Source: Methanoregula sp.
Lineage (GTDB): Archaea > Halobacteriota > Methanomicrobia > Methanomicrobiales > Methanospirillaceae
Reading direction: 5' to 3'
Assembly (NCBI GenBank): GCA_030694985.1
Contig: JAUYTV010000014.1
Coordinates: 24,547-88,546 of the forward strand
DNA length: 64,000 bases
Each line of letters begins with the position of its first letter. The first letter of the stretch is position 1. The translations under genes and the position numbers were made by a program. Under the pieces are notes generated by a model, which was given only the letters and a program-made list of their open reading frames with translations, was not told the origin of the DNA and searched no databases. Shown here piece after piece: positions 1 to 8,811 of the stretch.

Positions 1-1
1 C

Positions 2-139
2 TAGTTCGTACGTCCGCGCCAGATGACCGTTATCAAGCGACCAGCCGGGTACCTGTGCCAGAAGATCCATGGTCTCCTTTCTGGTTACGGGTGGCGATCC
101 CGCCCGGTAGGTGGTGCATTTGTTCTGCGCGAGTTCCAT
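2..139 (-). CDS. Pterin-4a-carbinolamine dehydratase, N-terminal part (cut by window edge)
   Basis: Reading the minus strand from the ATG at 139 gives 46 residues that run off the left edge. They match the N-terminus of the PCD/DCoH family: a short Cys-containing lead, a Pro-Pro turn, a helix with Met-Asp-Leu-Leu, then Val-Pro-Gly-Trp followed by a Gly-His and an Arg-Thr-Tyr strand. The family dehydrates 4a-hydroxytetrahydropterin; in prokaryotes without phenylalanine hydroxylase the role is unclear and may concern molybdopterin. The catalytic His region lies outside the window. An in-frame GTG at 148 is an alternative start. Family call is fairly sure; role is not. Confidence 0.8.
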   Translation of the reverse strand, partial: MELAQNKCTTYRAGSPPVTRKETMDLLAQVPGWSLDNGHLARTYEL

Positions 140-209
140 GGTTATCACTCGTCTCGCTGGACAAAAAAAGTTTCTCCTGATCAGAGGGAAAAATCCCTGT
201 ACCAGGTAA

Positions 210-1775
210 TTATGCGGCAATGGCTGCCGGCTGCTGCTTACCAGACTGCCATTGTATGAGGACCATGACTACGAGTGAGAGGGGGAGCGCGATCACGAGC
301 GGGTTTATTGCCGTCCACGGGGATCCGAGCAGCGTGACTTTCCCAAAAATTGCCTGGCAGAGGCCAAGGGGTTTTGCTTCTGCTGCATGGAAGAACGCAG
401 TCCAGACAAACCAGATCACTGCACCGGTCACCATACTGCAGAGCGCAGCTTTTGTTGATGGTGCTTTTGCATAGACCCCGATAGCGAACGCTGGAAGGAA
501 AGCGCAGGCGCAGAGGCCCATGAACATCGCAGTGGCCCGGGCAATGATGCTGATCGGTAACAGGAAGGCAAGAATTGTGGAGACTACCATCATCAGCACA
601 ATGCCGCACTGGTTTGCCCGCATCGAAAGCGCACACGCTTTACCCCTTCCCCAGAGATCGCAGACGAGAGCTGTGCCCATTGCATGGTAGAGCGCACTGA
701 GCGTAGACATTGCGGCTGCAAGCAGGGTGAGCATGAAGATGACAACGAAAAGATCCGGCATAGACCCGTTGATGAAGAGCGGTATGATGGAATCAACATT
801 TCCTCCTGCTGCATCCAGAGCGATCTTGCCAGTGGTATTGTAGAAGTAGACATTGGAAAGTGCTCCTACTGTGAACGCAACACCGGTCATCATGAGGATG
901 AACGGCCCGCCAACGAGCACTGCCCGGTTCAGGGCCCTGTCGTTCTTTGCCGTCATAAACCGTACAACCAGCTGGGGCTGGGCGAGCACCCCTATACCCA
1001 CACCCATCACAATCGTAGTGACAAGGGTGAACCACATCGGGGATCCGAGCACGGGCATGGATGTCCAACCAATCATTCCCTGGTCTGCGAGCGCTTTTGG
1101 GACAAGGTTTGACATATTCGTAAGCGCAGCAGTTCCTGCCGTAAAACCGCCCACCACTACCAGCGTCATAGCGAGCAGTACAACCATCCCGATCAGCATG
1201 ATCGTGCCCTGGAAGGCATCCGTGTACATCACGGCAATAAGCCCCCCGAACACGACATAGATAGCCGTGATAATGGCAAACATGATCAGTGATGTGGAAT
1301 AGGGAATACCAAGCGTGGGCTCAATGAACCGTGCCCCGCCAATAAGGATTGCGGCGGTGTAGAGCGGCATGGAGATGACAATGATGAACCCTGCTATGTA
1401 CTGCAGGAGCGGGGACTTGTAGATTTTGCACATCAGGTCAGGAAACGTGACTGCAGAAAGACGCTGGCCAATCTCCCTTGTCTTCTTTCCGAACAGAACA
1501 AATGCCAGCAGGATACCAAGACCGATGTTCAAGACCGTAAGCCAGATGAGCCCCATCCCCATGCTTGCTGCTGCCCCGCCAAACCCGATGATGGCGGATG
1601 TGGAGATGAACGTGGCACCGTACGAAAGCGCGATGATCACCGGGTGACTGTCGCGGCCGGCAACAAGGTAATCCTCGGCATTCTTCGTCTTTTTGTATCC
1701 CAAGTAGCCGATGATAAGCGTTGCTGCAAGATAGATGAGAACCAGCGCAGTCATCGTGACCGGGTTAACTGCCAT
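210..1775 (-). CDS. Sodium/solute symporter (SSS family)
   Basis: A 521-residue, strongly hydrophobic protein with about 13 predicted membrane segments, the usual size for the SSS (PutP/PanF-like) family. The N-terminal helix followed by a Lys-Thr, Asp-Tyr, Ala-Gly-Arg stretch and the Ser-rich, Gly-Ala-Thr-Phe-Ile-Ser-Thr-Ser helix near residues 50-62 are typical of helices that hold the substrate and Na+. It probably imports a small organic solute with sodium; the substrate cannot be read from sequence. It is translated after the 41-residue accessory gene, whose last codons overlap its start by 11 bases, so the two are translationally coupled. Confidence 0.88.
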   Translation of the reverse strand: MAVNPVTMTALVLIYLAATLIIGYLGYKKTKNAEDYLVAGRDSHPVIIALSYGATFISTSAIIGFGGAAASMGMGLIWLTVLNIGLGILLAFVLFGKKTREIGQRLSAVTFPDLMCKIYKSPLLQYIAGFIIVISMPLYTAAILIGGARFIEPTLGIPYSTSLIMFAIITAIYVVFGGLIAVMYTDAFQGTIMLIGMVVLLAMTLVVVGGFTAGTAALTNMSNLVPKALADQGMIGWTSMPVLGSPMWFTLVTTIVMGVGIGVLAQPQLVVRFMTAKNDRALNRAVLVGGPFILMMTGVAFTVGALSNVYFYNTTGKIALDAAGGNVDSIIPLFINGSMPDLFVVIFMLTLLAAAMSTLSALYHAMGTALVCDLWGRGKACALSMRANQCGIVLMMVVSTILAFLLPISIIARATAMFMGLCACAFLPAFAIGVYAKAPSTKAALCSMVTGAVIWFVWTAFFHAAEAKPLGLCQAIFGKVTLLGSPWTAINPLVIALPLSLVVMVLIQWQSGKQQPAAIAA

Positions 1776-1890
1776 CGTTGCTGCCCCCCTTGTTCCAGTT
1801 CAGTAATCCGTACACAATACACGCCAGTGCTAAAACAATGGCCAGTCCATAGCCGATCAATATCTGCGGGTCAGGGATTCCAAAAAGCAT
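1765..1890 (-). CDS. Symporter small accessory protein (41 aa)
   Basis: A short gene of 41 residues: a few polar residues with Pro-Asp-Pro, one transmembrane helix (about residues 10-31, ending Tyr-Gly-Leu-Leu-Asn-Trp), and a short polar tail. An AGAGG Shine-Dalgarno sequence lies about 7 bases before the ATG. The stop overlaps the symporter start. Size, one-helix topology, the Gly-Leu-Leu-Asn-Trp end and position directly before an SSS symporter agree with the small accessory proteins known beside such symporters (established family). Its role is thought to be assembly or stability of the carrier (inference). Confidence 0.8.
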   Translation of the reverse strand: MLFGIPDPQILIGYGLAIVLALACIVYGLLNWNKGGSNDGS

Positions 1891-1929
1891 ACAAAACCTC
1901 TGGTAAACTCTTCATCAGGACAATACAAT

Positions 1930-1955
1930 GGGAACCTTGGAACGACCAGGTTCCC
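1930..1955 (-). promoter_or_regulatory. 8-bp inverted repeat in the leader of the symporter operon
   Basis: The arms GGGAACCT and AGGTTCCC pair perfectly around a 10-base centre, 40 bases upstream of the accessory gene start. It may act as a DNA operator or as a leader hairpin. No regulator gene lies nearby. Confidence 0.45.
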
Positions 1956-2056
1956 TATCTAAAGGAGAATGCGTAGCATGGGCTCGATGAGAAAATCGTT
2001 TGACAAACCCATAATGATATCATTGTTTACCAGAATTAAATCTGGATAGTGTAGTA

Positions 2057-2064
2057 TTTATATA
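2057..2064 (+). promoter_or_regulatory. TATA box of the helicase gene
   Basis: The sequence TTTATATA lies in an AT-rich stretch 48 bases before the ATG at 2112. Archaeal transcription starts about 25 bases downstream of the box, which would leave a leader of about 25 bases. Confidence 0.5.
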
Positions 2065-2111
2065 TTGTTAACCGGCTTTTGATGCACAATTTCGGTTTCT
2101 TCTGAACGGTA

Positions 2112-4307
2112 ATGGCCAGAAAAGACCATATTGCGCAAAGCAAAACGCTGTACAGAACTATGTCCTCGGCATTTACCTTCCTGCATGAATCCCTCCAGCA
2201 GGTGCTCGCCCAGCGACTGGACTGGACGGAGCTGCGTGAGGTGCAGGAGCGAGCGTATACCGCAATCGCCGCAGGAAAGGATGTACTGGTCATTGCACCA
2301 ACGGCCGGGGGCAAGTCAGAAGCAGCGCTCATACCGGTGATGGATGATATTTTAACACACGGCCGGATGGGGGTGGCATGCCTCTACATCTCGCCCCTTA
2401 AAGCCTTGATCAATGATCAGGAGGACCGTTTCAGGGAATTTTGCGTTCCCACCTCGCTCACCGTGATGAAATGGCATGGGGATGTGCCAAAAGGGGATCG
2501 CGGCTGGAAGGATGGCGAACCCCCGCATTTCCTGATGATCACGCCCGAATCCCTTGAAGTCCTCTTGCAGGAGAAGAAACTCATATCCGATTTACGGCGC
2601 GTGCGCACGGTCATCATCGATGAACTTCACGCGTTTGTGGAATCGGAACGCGGGGTGCAGCTCAAGGTGTTGCTCAGCCAGCTTGACCGGATCACAAAAC
2701 GCCCCATCCAGCGTGTCGGTCTTTCGGCAACCACGGGAAATCCTGAAGAGGTGCTGCGCTGGATGTCGGATGACCGGCACTGGAGTGAACTGGTTGCCAT
2801 CCCCGCGCCACCCAGGGATAAGCAGTTCCGGTTCATTGTAGAAGAGGACGAGGAGAAGCGGATCGATGCGCTTGTCAGGATTGTTGCCGGGAGAAAAGCG
2901 CTGGTGTTTGTCAACAGCCGGAGCATTGCAGAGAAACTGATGAGATCGGCCTCAGGCAGGATACGAAACCTCCACATCCACCACTCCTCCCTCTCGCTTG
3001 CCACAAGGAAAGAGTCCGAAGAAGCTTTTTCGTTGCAGGAGGGCGCCTGTATCATCTGCACAAGCACACTGGAGCTGGGAATCGATATAGGGGATCTGGA
3101 TGTGGTGGTGCAGGTCGGTCCCCCGAACTCGGTCTCATCGTTTCTCCAGCGGCTGGGGCGAAGTGGCAGGCGTGACAAAGCAGCGTACGTGGCGTGGCTC
3201 TTAAAAGATCCCTGCGAACTCCTCTGCAGTGTGGCGATCATTGAATGCGCAATTAAAGGGGAAGTTGAGCCTTTAACTCCGCTAAAAAAACCGTATAATG
3301 TTCTTGTCCAGCAGATTTTCCTGTACCTGTTCCGGCATGCCCGGGCGAGCCGGCGGCAGCTGGAGACATCGGTGCTCTCGCATCCGGCCTTTGCCAATAT
3401 CAGGCCTGAGATGCTGGACCGGATTATCACTTACCTCATCGAGAAGGGATACCTGACTCCTGATGGCGAGATGGTGATGCCGGGCGATACTGCGGAACGG
3501 GAGTTCGGGCGCTCGAACTTTAAAGATCTCTACTCGGTGATCAGCGGCGGGGGTGAGTACCGGGCCGTTACTCCCGATGGCGAAGTGGTGGGCAAGCTCG
3601 ATGCCCGGTTTGTCAACAGCCAGAATGATGGCGAGATCTCGCTGGGGGGTCAGGGCTGGTCGATGGTCAAGTGTGATGAAGGGCATAATCTCGTAGTCGT
3701 AGTGCCTTCAAGCTCCATTACCTCGGGAATTTTCTGGACAGGAGGTGAGAGCGGGTACTCCCCGCTTGTCTGCAGGCAGGTGCAGGTGATGCGTGCCCGT
3801 GGAGAGTCTGTGCTCCCGCTCACAGATATTGACAAAGAGACACTCCTTATTGCTCTCATTCGGATTCCGGAAGGTGTTGGCCGAACCGGTTTGTATATCC
3901 GCGAGCATAAGGGTGAGAGGGGCGTTATGGTAACCGTGTATTCCTTAAACGGCATCCGCTTCAACCGGCTCTTAACCCTGCTGCTCCAGAAACAGCTGGG
4001 GAGTAAGGCACAGGTGCGGTACAATGATTTTGTGGTAAGGATTCTTCGCGCAGGAAAAGAGGGTGCCATGGAACGGGTGGCAACTGCGGTGCGGGAGGTT
4101 CAGGAAATGGAACCCGAAGAGATCGGTCGCATGCTCCCCCTGCCTCCCGCAGAGGAGTGGAAATTTGCGAGAGCTCTTCCAAAACTCCCTTTTTTTGAGA
4201 TGGCCCTCGCCGATCACTATCATGTGGAAGAGTTCATGAAATCTTTTGGGATGATGTCGGTAACTCTCCTGCCCGTGCCTTTATCTAAGCCCCATTCGGA
4301 ACTCTGA
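2112..4307 (+). CDS. Lhr-like superfamily 2 DNA helicase
   Basis: A 731-residue SF2 helicase. Visible motifs in order: Q-like motif with Glu-Val-Gln-Glu-Arg, motif I Ala-Pro-Thr-Ala-Gly-Gly-Lys-Ser, motif Ia with Ser-Pro-Leu-Lys-Ala-Leu, motif II Asp-Glu-Leu-His, motif III Ser-Ala-Thr, and motif VI Gln-Arg-Leu-Gly-Arg-Ser-Gly-Arg-Arg. This is the Lhr-type pattern, and the protein is shorter than full-length bacterial Lhr. It likely acts in DNA repair or replication restart. No clear Shine-Dalgarno precedes the ATG at 2112; Met17 (2160), where similarity to helicase N-termini begins, is an equally plausible start. Confidence 0.85.
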   Translation: MARKDHIAQSKTLYRTMSSAFTFLHESLQQVLAQRLDWTELREVQERAYTAIAAGKDVLVIAPTAGGKSEAALIPVMDDILTHGRMGVACLYISPLKALINDQEDRFREFCVPTSLTVMKWHGDVPKGDRGWKDGEPPHFLMITPESLEVLLQEKKLISDLRRVRTVIIDELHAFVESERGVQLKVLLSQLDRITKRPIQRVGLSATTGNPEEVLRWMSDDRHWSELVAIPAPPRDKQFRFIVEEDEEKRIDALVRIVAGRKALVFVNSRSIAEKLMRSASGRIRNLHIHHSSLSLATRKESEEAFSLQEGACIICTSTLELGIDIGDLDVVVQVGPPNSVSSFLQRLGRSGRRDKAAYVAWLLKDPCELLCSVAIIECAIKGEVEPLTPLKKPYNVLVQQIFLYLFRHARASRRQLETSVLSHPAFANIRPEMLDRIITYLIEKGYLTPDGEMVMPGDTAEREFGRSNFKDLYSVISGGGEYRAVTPDGEVVGKLDARFVNSQNDGEISLGGQGWSMVKCDEGHNLVVVVPSSSITSGIFWTGGESGYSPLVCRQVQVMRARGESVLPLTDIDKETLLIALIRIPEGVGRTGLYIREHKGERGVMVTVYSLNGIRFNRLLTLLLQKQLGSKAQVRYNDFVVRILRAGKEGAMERVATAVREVQEMEPEEIGRMLPLPPAEEWKFARALPKLPFFEMALADHYHVEEFMKSFGMMSVTLLPVPLSKPHSEL

Positions 4308-4399
4308 ATTTTCATGGATCGTTGTCTTCCAGAAAAAGGTCCCGTGCCTGCGGGTGGGATCAGGGCATGATTTTATTACGGGAAGCTTGAGATCTCATT

Positions 4400-4879
4400 A
4401 TGAACAAAAGTGTAGTAATTTTCACCATTGCCGTGCTTCTGGTGCTGGTCTGTGGTTGTACCCAGCCTGCACAAGCACCCGCTGCACTCACTCCTGCAAT
4501 AACTTCAGTCCCCTCTCCTGCAACAACTCCCCCGCTGGCAACGGTTGTTGCTACCCCTCATGCAATCCTGACAACCGGGTCCGTGTCCCCTACTATCCGG
4601 AATTCGGTATCCGATAACACCATACGAATCAACAAAAAGGGATTTGAGCCGGCGAGTATTACGGTTCAGGTAGGATCAACTGTCCGATGGGTGAACGATG
4701 ACTCCACTCTGGATCCGCAATTGTATAATCCAACCCACAGGATTGCGCTGGTCAATATAGAAAACTCACCCCTCCTCTCTGCGGGACAGGGATGGAGCAG
4801 GATTTTTACTGAGCGAGGATCCTATGATTATAATGATATGATACATACGACAATGACAGGCACAGTAATTGTGGTATGA
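4400..4879 (+). CDS. Cupredoxin-like lipoprotein with altered copper site
   Basis: A 159-residue exported protein. Residues 1-20 form a signal peptide ending in a lipobox with Cys20; residues 21-65 are a Pro/Ala/Thr-rich linker; residues about 74-159 form a cupredoxin domain (Gly-Phe-Glu-Pro, Val-Gly-Ser-Thr-Val-Arg-Trp-Val-Asn). Type 1 copper sites use His, Cys, His, Met. Here His113, His149 and Met152 are in place but the Cys position holds Asp146, so a blue copper centre is unlikely. It sits outside the cell membrane. Its stop overlaps the next gene (ATGA), suggesting joint function. Confidence 0.75.
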   Translation: MNKSVVIFTIAVLLVLVCGCTQPAQAPAALTPAITSVPSPATTPPLATVVATPHAILTTGSVSPTIRNSVSDNTIRINKKGFEPASITVQVGSTVRWVNDDSTLDPQLYNPTHRIALVNIENSPLLSAGQGWSRIFTERGSYDYNDMIHTTMTGTVIVV

Positions 4880-5100
4880 TCATGTTTCAGGAAATCAGCT
4901 ATGCGCTTATTTTCGGAAAACCTCTCATATTTTATCTGGGAGTTCTGACCTTGCTTGCGTTCATCATCACAGCAGCGATCGCTGTGATGAACTCAAAAGG
5001 GGTACGAACAATTCCGTTCGAATGGCACTCGCGGTGTGCGGTTATTGCCATCTGCATTGCACTGGTTCACGGGGCGCTTGGGATACTTGCGTACTGGTAA
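4876..5100 (+). CDS. Small membrane protein coupled to the cupredoxin-like gene
   Basis: A 74-residue protein with two predicted membrane helices (about residues 17-39 and 50-72). The second helix begins with Trp-His and carries a further His-Gly, so two histidines face the same helix; that is seen in heme-binding membrane proteins but is not proof of heme. The start overlaps the stop of the upstream lipoprotein gene by four bases. I do not recognise the family. A membrane partner for the exported cupredoxin-like protein is a reasonable inference. Confidence 0.6.
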   Translation: MIMFQEISYALIFGKPLIFYLGVLTLLAFIITAAIAVMNSKGVRTIPFEWHSRCAVIAICIALVHGALGILAYW

Positions 5101-5146
5101 TAAACGGTTGAAACGCTGCTAAAAAAAAGGAAAAGTATGCGGGGAG

Positions 5147-5350
5147 TTACAACCCGACAACGCGGAGCACTGCACCGACAAGAATGCCAAACATGGATGT
5201 GGATGCAGACAACATCCCTAATATGATGTATCCGACGATTGCCCCGATCTTTAACGGGGTGTATGTCCGGTTGAGGTTCAACCTGCGGATAATGCGAAAG
5301 GATTTCGTTTCGGGCGATATCTGCGGTTTGTTCTGCTTAATCCGGATCAT
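5147..5350 (-). CDS. Small hypothetical membrane protein
   Basis: A 67-residue protein: a basic N-terminal part rich in Arg, Lys and Asn (residues 1-34), then one or two short membrane helices with many Gly residues (about 35-66). A Shine-Dalgarno AGGTGA stands 8 bases before the ATG and a TATA box precedes it, so it is likely a real gene with its own promoter. No family recognised. Confidence 0.55.
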   Translation of the reverse strand: MIRIKQNKPQISPETKSFRIIRRLNLNRTYTPLKIGAIVGYIILGMLSASTSMFGILVGAVLRVVGL

Positions 5351-5728
5351 GCGGGTTCACCTTTTTTGCCTGTACCGGCAATTCCAAATCTCTTTTTTTA
5401 AGGCCCGTATTTATACTCGTATACGGTCCTGTATACACCATAATGGGAATATCTGGTATTTAATCCTGCCTAATTTGCTATACTCCAGATTTTGATTGAA
5501 TCTGAATTATTCGGCAAATAACCCCCAAATAATCGATATTTTTAGATATTTCCGAATATACTTCCATCATGAGTAAAAACAGACCCTGAAATCTCATGAT
5601 TACGGCCCATTTTTTTTTAAAGCCTCAATTACAAAACAGAAGCGGGAAATCTGTCAGTGATTGCAAAAGAACCGCTTTACTGGTAAAATGACTTTGGAAA
5701 GGAAATTTAAAAAAAACTCCTGTTCAGA
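5351..5728. other. AT-rich intergenic region, no gene seen
   Basis: This 378-base stretch holds the promoter of the small membrane protein at its left end and, on the far right, the region just past the tRNA 3' end. The rest is AT-rich with poly-T and poly-A runs. No convincing reading frame was seen. Confidence 0.5.
5408..5417 (-). promoter_or_regulatory. TATA box of the 67-residue membrane protein gene
   Basis: On the minus strand GAGTATAAATAC lies about 60 bases before the ATG. Two GTATAC palindromes are close to it (about 5419-5437) and might be operator halves. Confidence 0.4.
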
Positions 5729-5814
5729 CGCCGAGGGGGAGATTTGAACTCCCGAGGCGCGAAAGCGCCAGTAGCTTTCGAGGCTACCGCCTTCCCGGGC
5801 TAGACTACCTCGGC
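5729..5814 (-). tRNA. tRNA-Ser (anticodon CGA)
   Basis: The minus strand folds as a full tRNA: acceptor stem GCCGAGG with CCTCGGC, discriminator G, anticodon stem GTAGC/GCTAC around the loop CTCGAAA (anticodon CGA), a long variable arm with the stem GGCGC/GCGCC, and a T loop containing TTCAAAT. The long variable arm is typical of class II tRNAs and the anticodon reads serine codon UCG. No CCA is encoded and no intron is present. Confidence 0.95.
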
Positions 5815-5994
5815 ACACGGTTCTCTTATTTTTTTAATCAATTGCTCTAATAGTTATCTGAAAGCCAGCATAAGGTTCCACCCGGCTGCACTAACCGGAC
5901 GGTCGGCAGGTACAATGGTAACTGGGTGTGTGCGTTAAAAAAGCAGTGCAGTCAACAAAAAAAGTGCTGGAAAAATATTGGGGGAAAAAGGAAA

Positions 5995-7593
5995 TTACAT
6001 CATACCCGGCGGCATAGCGCCCGGCCTTGACTGGGTGATCATCATGTCATCCACACGGATGAGCATGACGGCAGTTTCAGATGCGCTCTGGATTGACTGG
6101 CGCTTTGACCTGAGCGGCTCAATAACTCCATCTGCGAGCATGTCCACAATCTTGCCGTTATAGACATTGAGCCCCGCATTCTTCTTGCCCTTGGAATGGA
6201 CATTCTTGAGCTCTACTAATTTATCGATGGGGTTGAAACCCGAGTTCTCTGCAAGCGCGCGGGGAATGCATTCGAATGCCCCTGCATAGGCTTCGATCGC
6301 AATCTGAACCCTGCCGCCCATGGTTGCTGCATAGTCCCGGACCTTCATGAGCAGTTCAGTCTCAACTGCTCCGCCACCGACAACGTACGTGCCGTCTTCC
6401 ATTGCATCCATAACTACGCGGGTCCCGTCGACCACTGCGCGCTCAAGTTCGTCAAGTATGTAATCGCTTGTACCCCTGAGTAAGATTGTGATAGTCTTAG
6501 GGTTCTTGCACCCGGAGATCCTGGTAAGGTTTACGTCATTGTCTTCTTCAACAAGCTCTGCAATGCCGAGATCTTTTGAAGTTAAGGATTCAGCCTTGTT
6601 AAGGATGGTTGCATGCAGTGCCCGTGCTGCATATTTCATGTCCGCTTCAGGGACATCTTCGATTGCAAGAATGCCGCTCTTTGCAAGGTAGAACTGGACC
6701 GAATCTGCTATGCCCTTCTGGCAGAGTAAGACGTTTGCACCGCTGTCAACAATCGCATCTGAAAGTTTCTTTAACGTCTCTCTCTCCTGTTCACTGAATG
6801 CAGCGATCTGGTCAGCATTCGAGATCTTGATCTTTGCCTTGACCTGCGTCTTTGTGATCTCTAATGGGGTGGCAAGCATTGCGACCTTTGCCTTTGTGAT
6901 CTTGCGGGGCATACCATCGTGGACACGGACCTTGTCAATGACTACGCCGCGGATCAGTTCAGCATCGTCCATTGACTTGCCTTTCTGCTTCTTGATCATC
7001 ACGTCATCTTCGTCAACAACATATTTCGTGCCGGTCTTCTCGGCTACTGCCATAACTGCATCAACGATGATGCCATCGAGCTTCTCTTTCACGCATTCGA
7101 TCGATTTGCCGGTGATTGCGGTGTCTGCAATCTTTAAGAGGGTCTTTCGGTCAGTCGGGTCGACCTTGTGGGAGAGGCTGTTGAGAATCTCGAGCGATTT
7201 GTTCATGCCAAGGCGATACCCTTCTGCAATGACGGTTGGGTGAATACCCTGTTCTAGCATGGTTTCTGCCTGCTCCATCAGTGCGCCAACAAGGATGACT
7301 GCGGTGGTGGTACCATCGCCGACTTCATCGTCCTGGGTCATAGCGACTTCAATAACCATCTTTGCACCGGGGTGCTGAACGGCGATCTCACCTAATATTG
7401 TCGCGCCGTCATTGGTGATCACGATATCGCCTGTGGAACCGACAAGCATCTTGTCCATTCCCCGCGGGCCAAGGGTTGTCCTGACGGCTCCGGCTATTGC
7501 CTTTGCTGCTGTAATATTCGAGCGCTGGGCTTCTTTGCCGCGATTACGCTCTACATTTTCTTTTAGAATGATAATTGGCTGTCCAGATAGCAT
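5995..7593 (-). CDS. thsA: Thermosome subunit (group II chaperonin)
   Basis: A 532-residue chaperonin subunit. Family marks are visible in order: Leu-Gly-Pro-Arg-Gly-Met-Asp-Lys near residue 42, Asn-Asp-Gly-Ala-Thr-Ile, the catalytic Gly-Asp-Gly-Thr-Thr-Thr motif near residue 93, and the C-terminal Met/Pro/Gly tail ending Gly-Met-Met. It forms an eight-membered double ring in the cytoplasm with a built-in lid and folds proteins using ATP. It has its own strong TATA box and lies after gfcR on the same strand. Other thermosome subunits, if any, are outside the window. Confidence 0.97.
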   Translation of the reverse strand: MLSGQPIIILKENVERNRGKEAQRSNITAAKAIAGAVRTTLGPRGMDKMLVGSTGDIVITNDGATILGEIAVQHPGAKMVIEVAMTQDDEVGDGTTTAVILVGALMEQAETMLEQGIHPTVIAEGYRLGMNKSLEILNSLSHKVDPTDRKTLLKIADTAITGKSIECVKEKLDGIIVDAVMAVAEKTGTKYVVDEDDVMIKKQKGKSMDDAELIRGVVIDKVRVHDGMPRKITKAKVAMLATPLEITKTQVKAKIKISNADQIAAFSEQERETLKKLSDAIVDSGANVLLCQKGIADSVQFYLAKSGILAIEDVPEADMKYAARALHATILNKAESLTSKDLGIAELVEEDNDVNLTRISGCKNPKTITILLRGTSDYILDELERAVVDGTRVVMDAMEDGTYVVGGGAVETELLMKVRDYAATMGGRVQIAIEAYAGAFECIPRALAENSGFNPIDKLVELKNVHSKGKKNAGLNVYNGKIVDMLADGVIEPLRSKRQSIQSASETAVMLIRVDDMMITQSRPGAMPPGMM

Positions 7594-7633
7594 AATGGAT
7601 ACTCCGATGATGTAAAAGGTGGGATTGGACTTC

Positions 7634-7646
7634 TATATATATTTTT
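7634..7646 (-). promoter_or_regulatory. TATA box of the thermosome gene
   Basis: The minus-strand run AAAATATATATA lies about 40-50 bases before the start codon, a strong archaeal TATA element consistent with a highly expressed chaperonin gene. Confidence 0.6.
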
Positions 7647-7674
7647 TGAGAACAGATCTGAAAAAAAAGAGGGA

Positions 7675-8280
7675 TCAGTCAATGCGGGATATTTTGAAGA
7701 GCGAATAGACAGGTACACCCTCAACATCCTTGATGCCGCGCTTGTCAAAGATCACCCAGATGGCAACCGGCACTGCATTGTGCTTTTTTAAATATTTCAC
7801 CACTTCATGCATGGTTTTTCCTGAAGTGATCACATCATCGACGATGATACACCGCTTACCGCTGACCGGAGCAAAGTTACCGCTGATCGATCCCATCGGT
7901 TTTTCACTCTGGTTCTGCTTTGCCGGGTGATAGATCGAGAGCTGCGCAGCTTCCTGTACAGCAATGAGGGTTGCAATCGGGATGCCGGAGAGGGCGATAC
8001 CCACGATAACCTCAGCAGCAGGAGATGCACAATCCGAGTCCTGATCCTGGTAATATCTCCTGAGCAGCATCAGTGCCGTCTCTTCAAGAAGGGGCGCCTG
8101 GCTGGAGACTGCTGACCAGTCGATATGGACATCTTTTGGGGCGGTTGTTCCTTTTGCCTGGGTTAAAAGCCATGTCACAGTTTCCATGGACAAGGAGAGC
8201 TCATCTGCAATCTGACCCGGACTGTGCCCCTCGCCAAGAAGCATTCTGGCTCTGCCAATCAGATCGTCAAGGGAAGACAT
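7675..8280 (-). CDS. gfcR: GfcR-type regulator (PRTase domain with N-terminal HTH)
   Basis: A 201-residue protein. Residues 1-45 form a small helix-turn-helix ([12 protein letters not shown]), followed by a phosphoribosyltransferase fold with the PRPP loop [11 protein letters not shown] near residue 146. This layout fits the archaeal GfcR family, formerly listed as orotate phosphoribosyltransferase-like, which acts as a transcription regulator; in haloarchaea it controls sugar catabolism. The target here is unknown. It is 21 bases after nob1 in the prs-nob1-gfcR run, which places a PRPP-binding protein beside the PRPP-making enzyme. Confidence 0.85.
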   Translation of the reverse strand: MSSLDDLIGRARMLLGEGHSPGQIADELSLSMETVTWLLTQAKGTTAPKDVHIDWSAVSSQAPLLEETALMLLRRYYQDQDSDCASPAAEVIVGIALSGIPIATLIAVQEAAQLSIYHPAKQNQSEKPMGSISGNFAPVSGKRCIIVDDVITSGKTMHEVVKYLKKHNAVPVAIWVIFDKRGIKDVEGVPVYSLFKISRID

Positions 8281-8301
8281 AACAGAGAGGTTCGCCGGAA
8301 T

Positions 8302-8757
8302 CTATTTAAGTTTTCTTTTTATTGTTGAGCCGCAGATGAGGCATTCCCCATCATGATCAAAGTACCGGCCACAACCGGTGCACCGGTATTTCCAGTGGAT
8401 TCGCTTTGCCCTCCGCTGGAGGATGGGATGTATCTGCACCCCAAGGACACTGGCAACATTCTGGATGGCAAAATCATCGGTGTAGAGAACCGCGCCCATC
8501 TCAAGAGCAAGAGCCAGAAGATCGCAATCGGTCTCAGAGATCACTCCAGCATCCCGGGTTTTTTTTGCCGCAGCCCTCACTTTACCGGTGCTCTCCGGCC
8601 CCGGCGATATCACCCGGAGTCCTTCTGCACATAACATCTCAAATTTTCCCTTAGAGCGGATATCTTTTAGTTCATCACACACTGATGGAGAGGTGAATAA
8701 ATCGCCTTCTACTGGACATTCTGAGAAAAAAACACTGGCATCAAGAATGGATTTCAT
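8302..8757 (-). CDS. nob1: rRNA endonuclease Nob1 (PIN domain plus zinc ribbon)
   Basis: A 151-residue protein. Residues 1-105 are a PIN nuclease domain with acidic residues at Asp6, in Glu-Thr-Asp-Cys-Asp and in Thr-Asp-Asp-Phe-Ala, as needed for metal-dependent RNA cleavage. Residues about 124-145 hold a zinc ribbon (Cys-x2-Cys, then Cys-x2-Cys). Archaeal Nob1 cleaves the 3' end of the 16S rRNA precursor during small-subunit maturation. It is encoded between prs and gfcR on the same strand with short gaps. Confidence 0.92.
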   Translation of the reverse strand: MKSILDASVFFSECPVEGDLFTSPSVCDELKDIRSKGKFEMLCAEGLRVISPGPESTGKVRAAAKKTRDAGVISETDCDLLALALEMGAVLYTDDFAIQNVASVLGVQIHPILQRRAKRIHWKYRCTGCGRYFDHDGECLICGSTIKRKLK

Positions 8758-8811
8758 AAGGTTACCCGGATCTGGGATTGGGTGGGGGAAAGTCCAATCG
8801 TCTGCACCTGT

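Noticed and set aside
6710..7243. Plus-strand frame of 177 codons opposite the thermosome gene
   Set aside because: It mirrors the codon bias of the well-supported chaperonin gene on the other strand.
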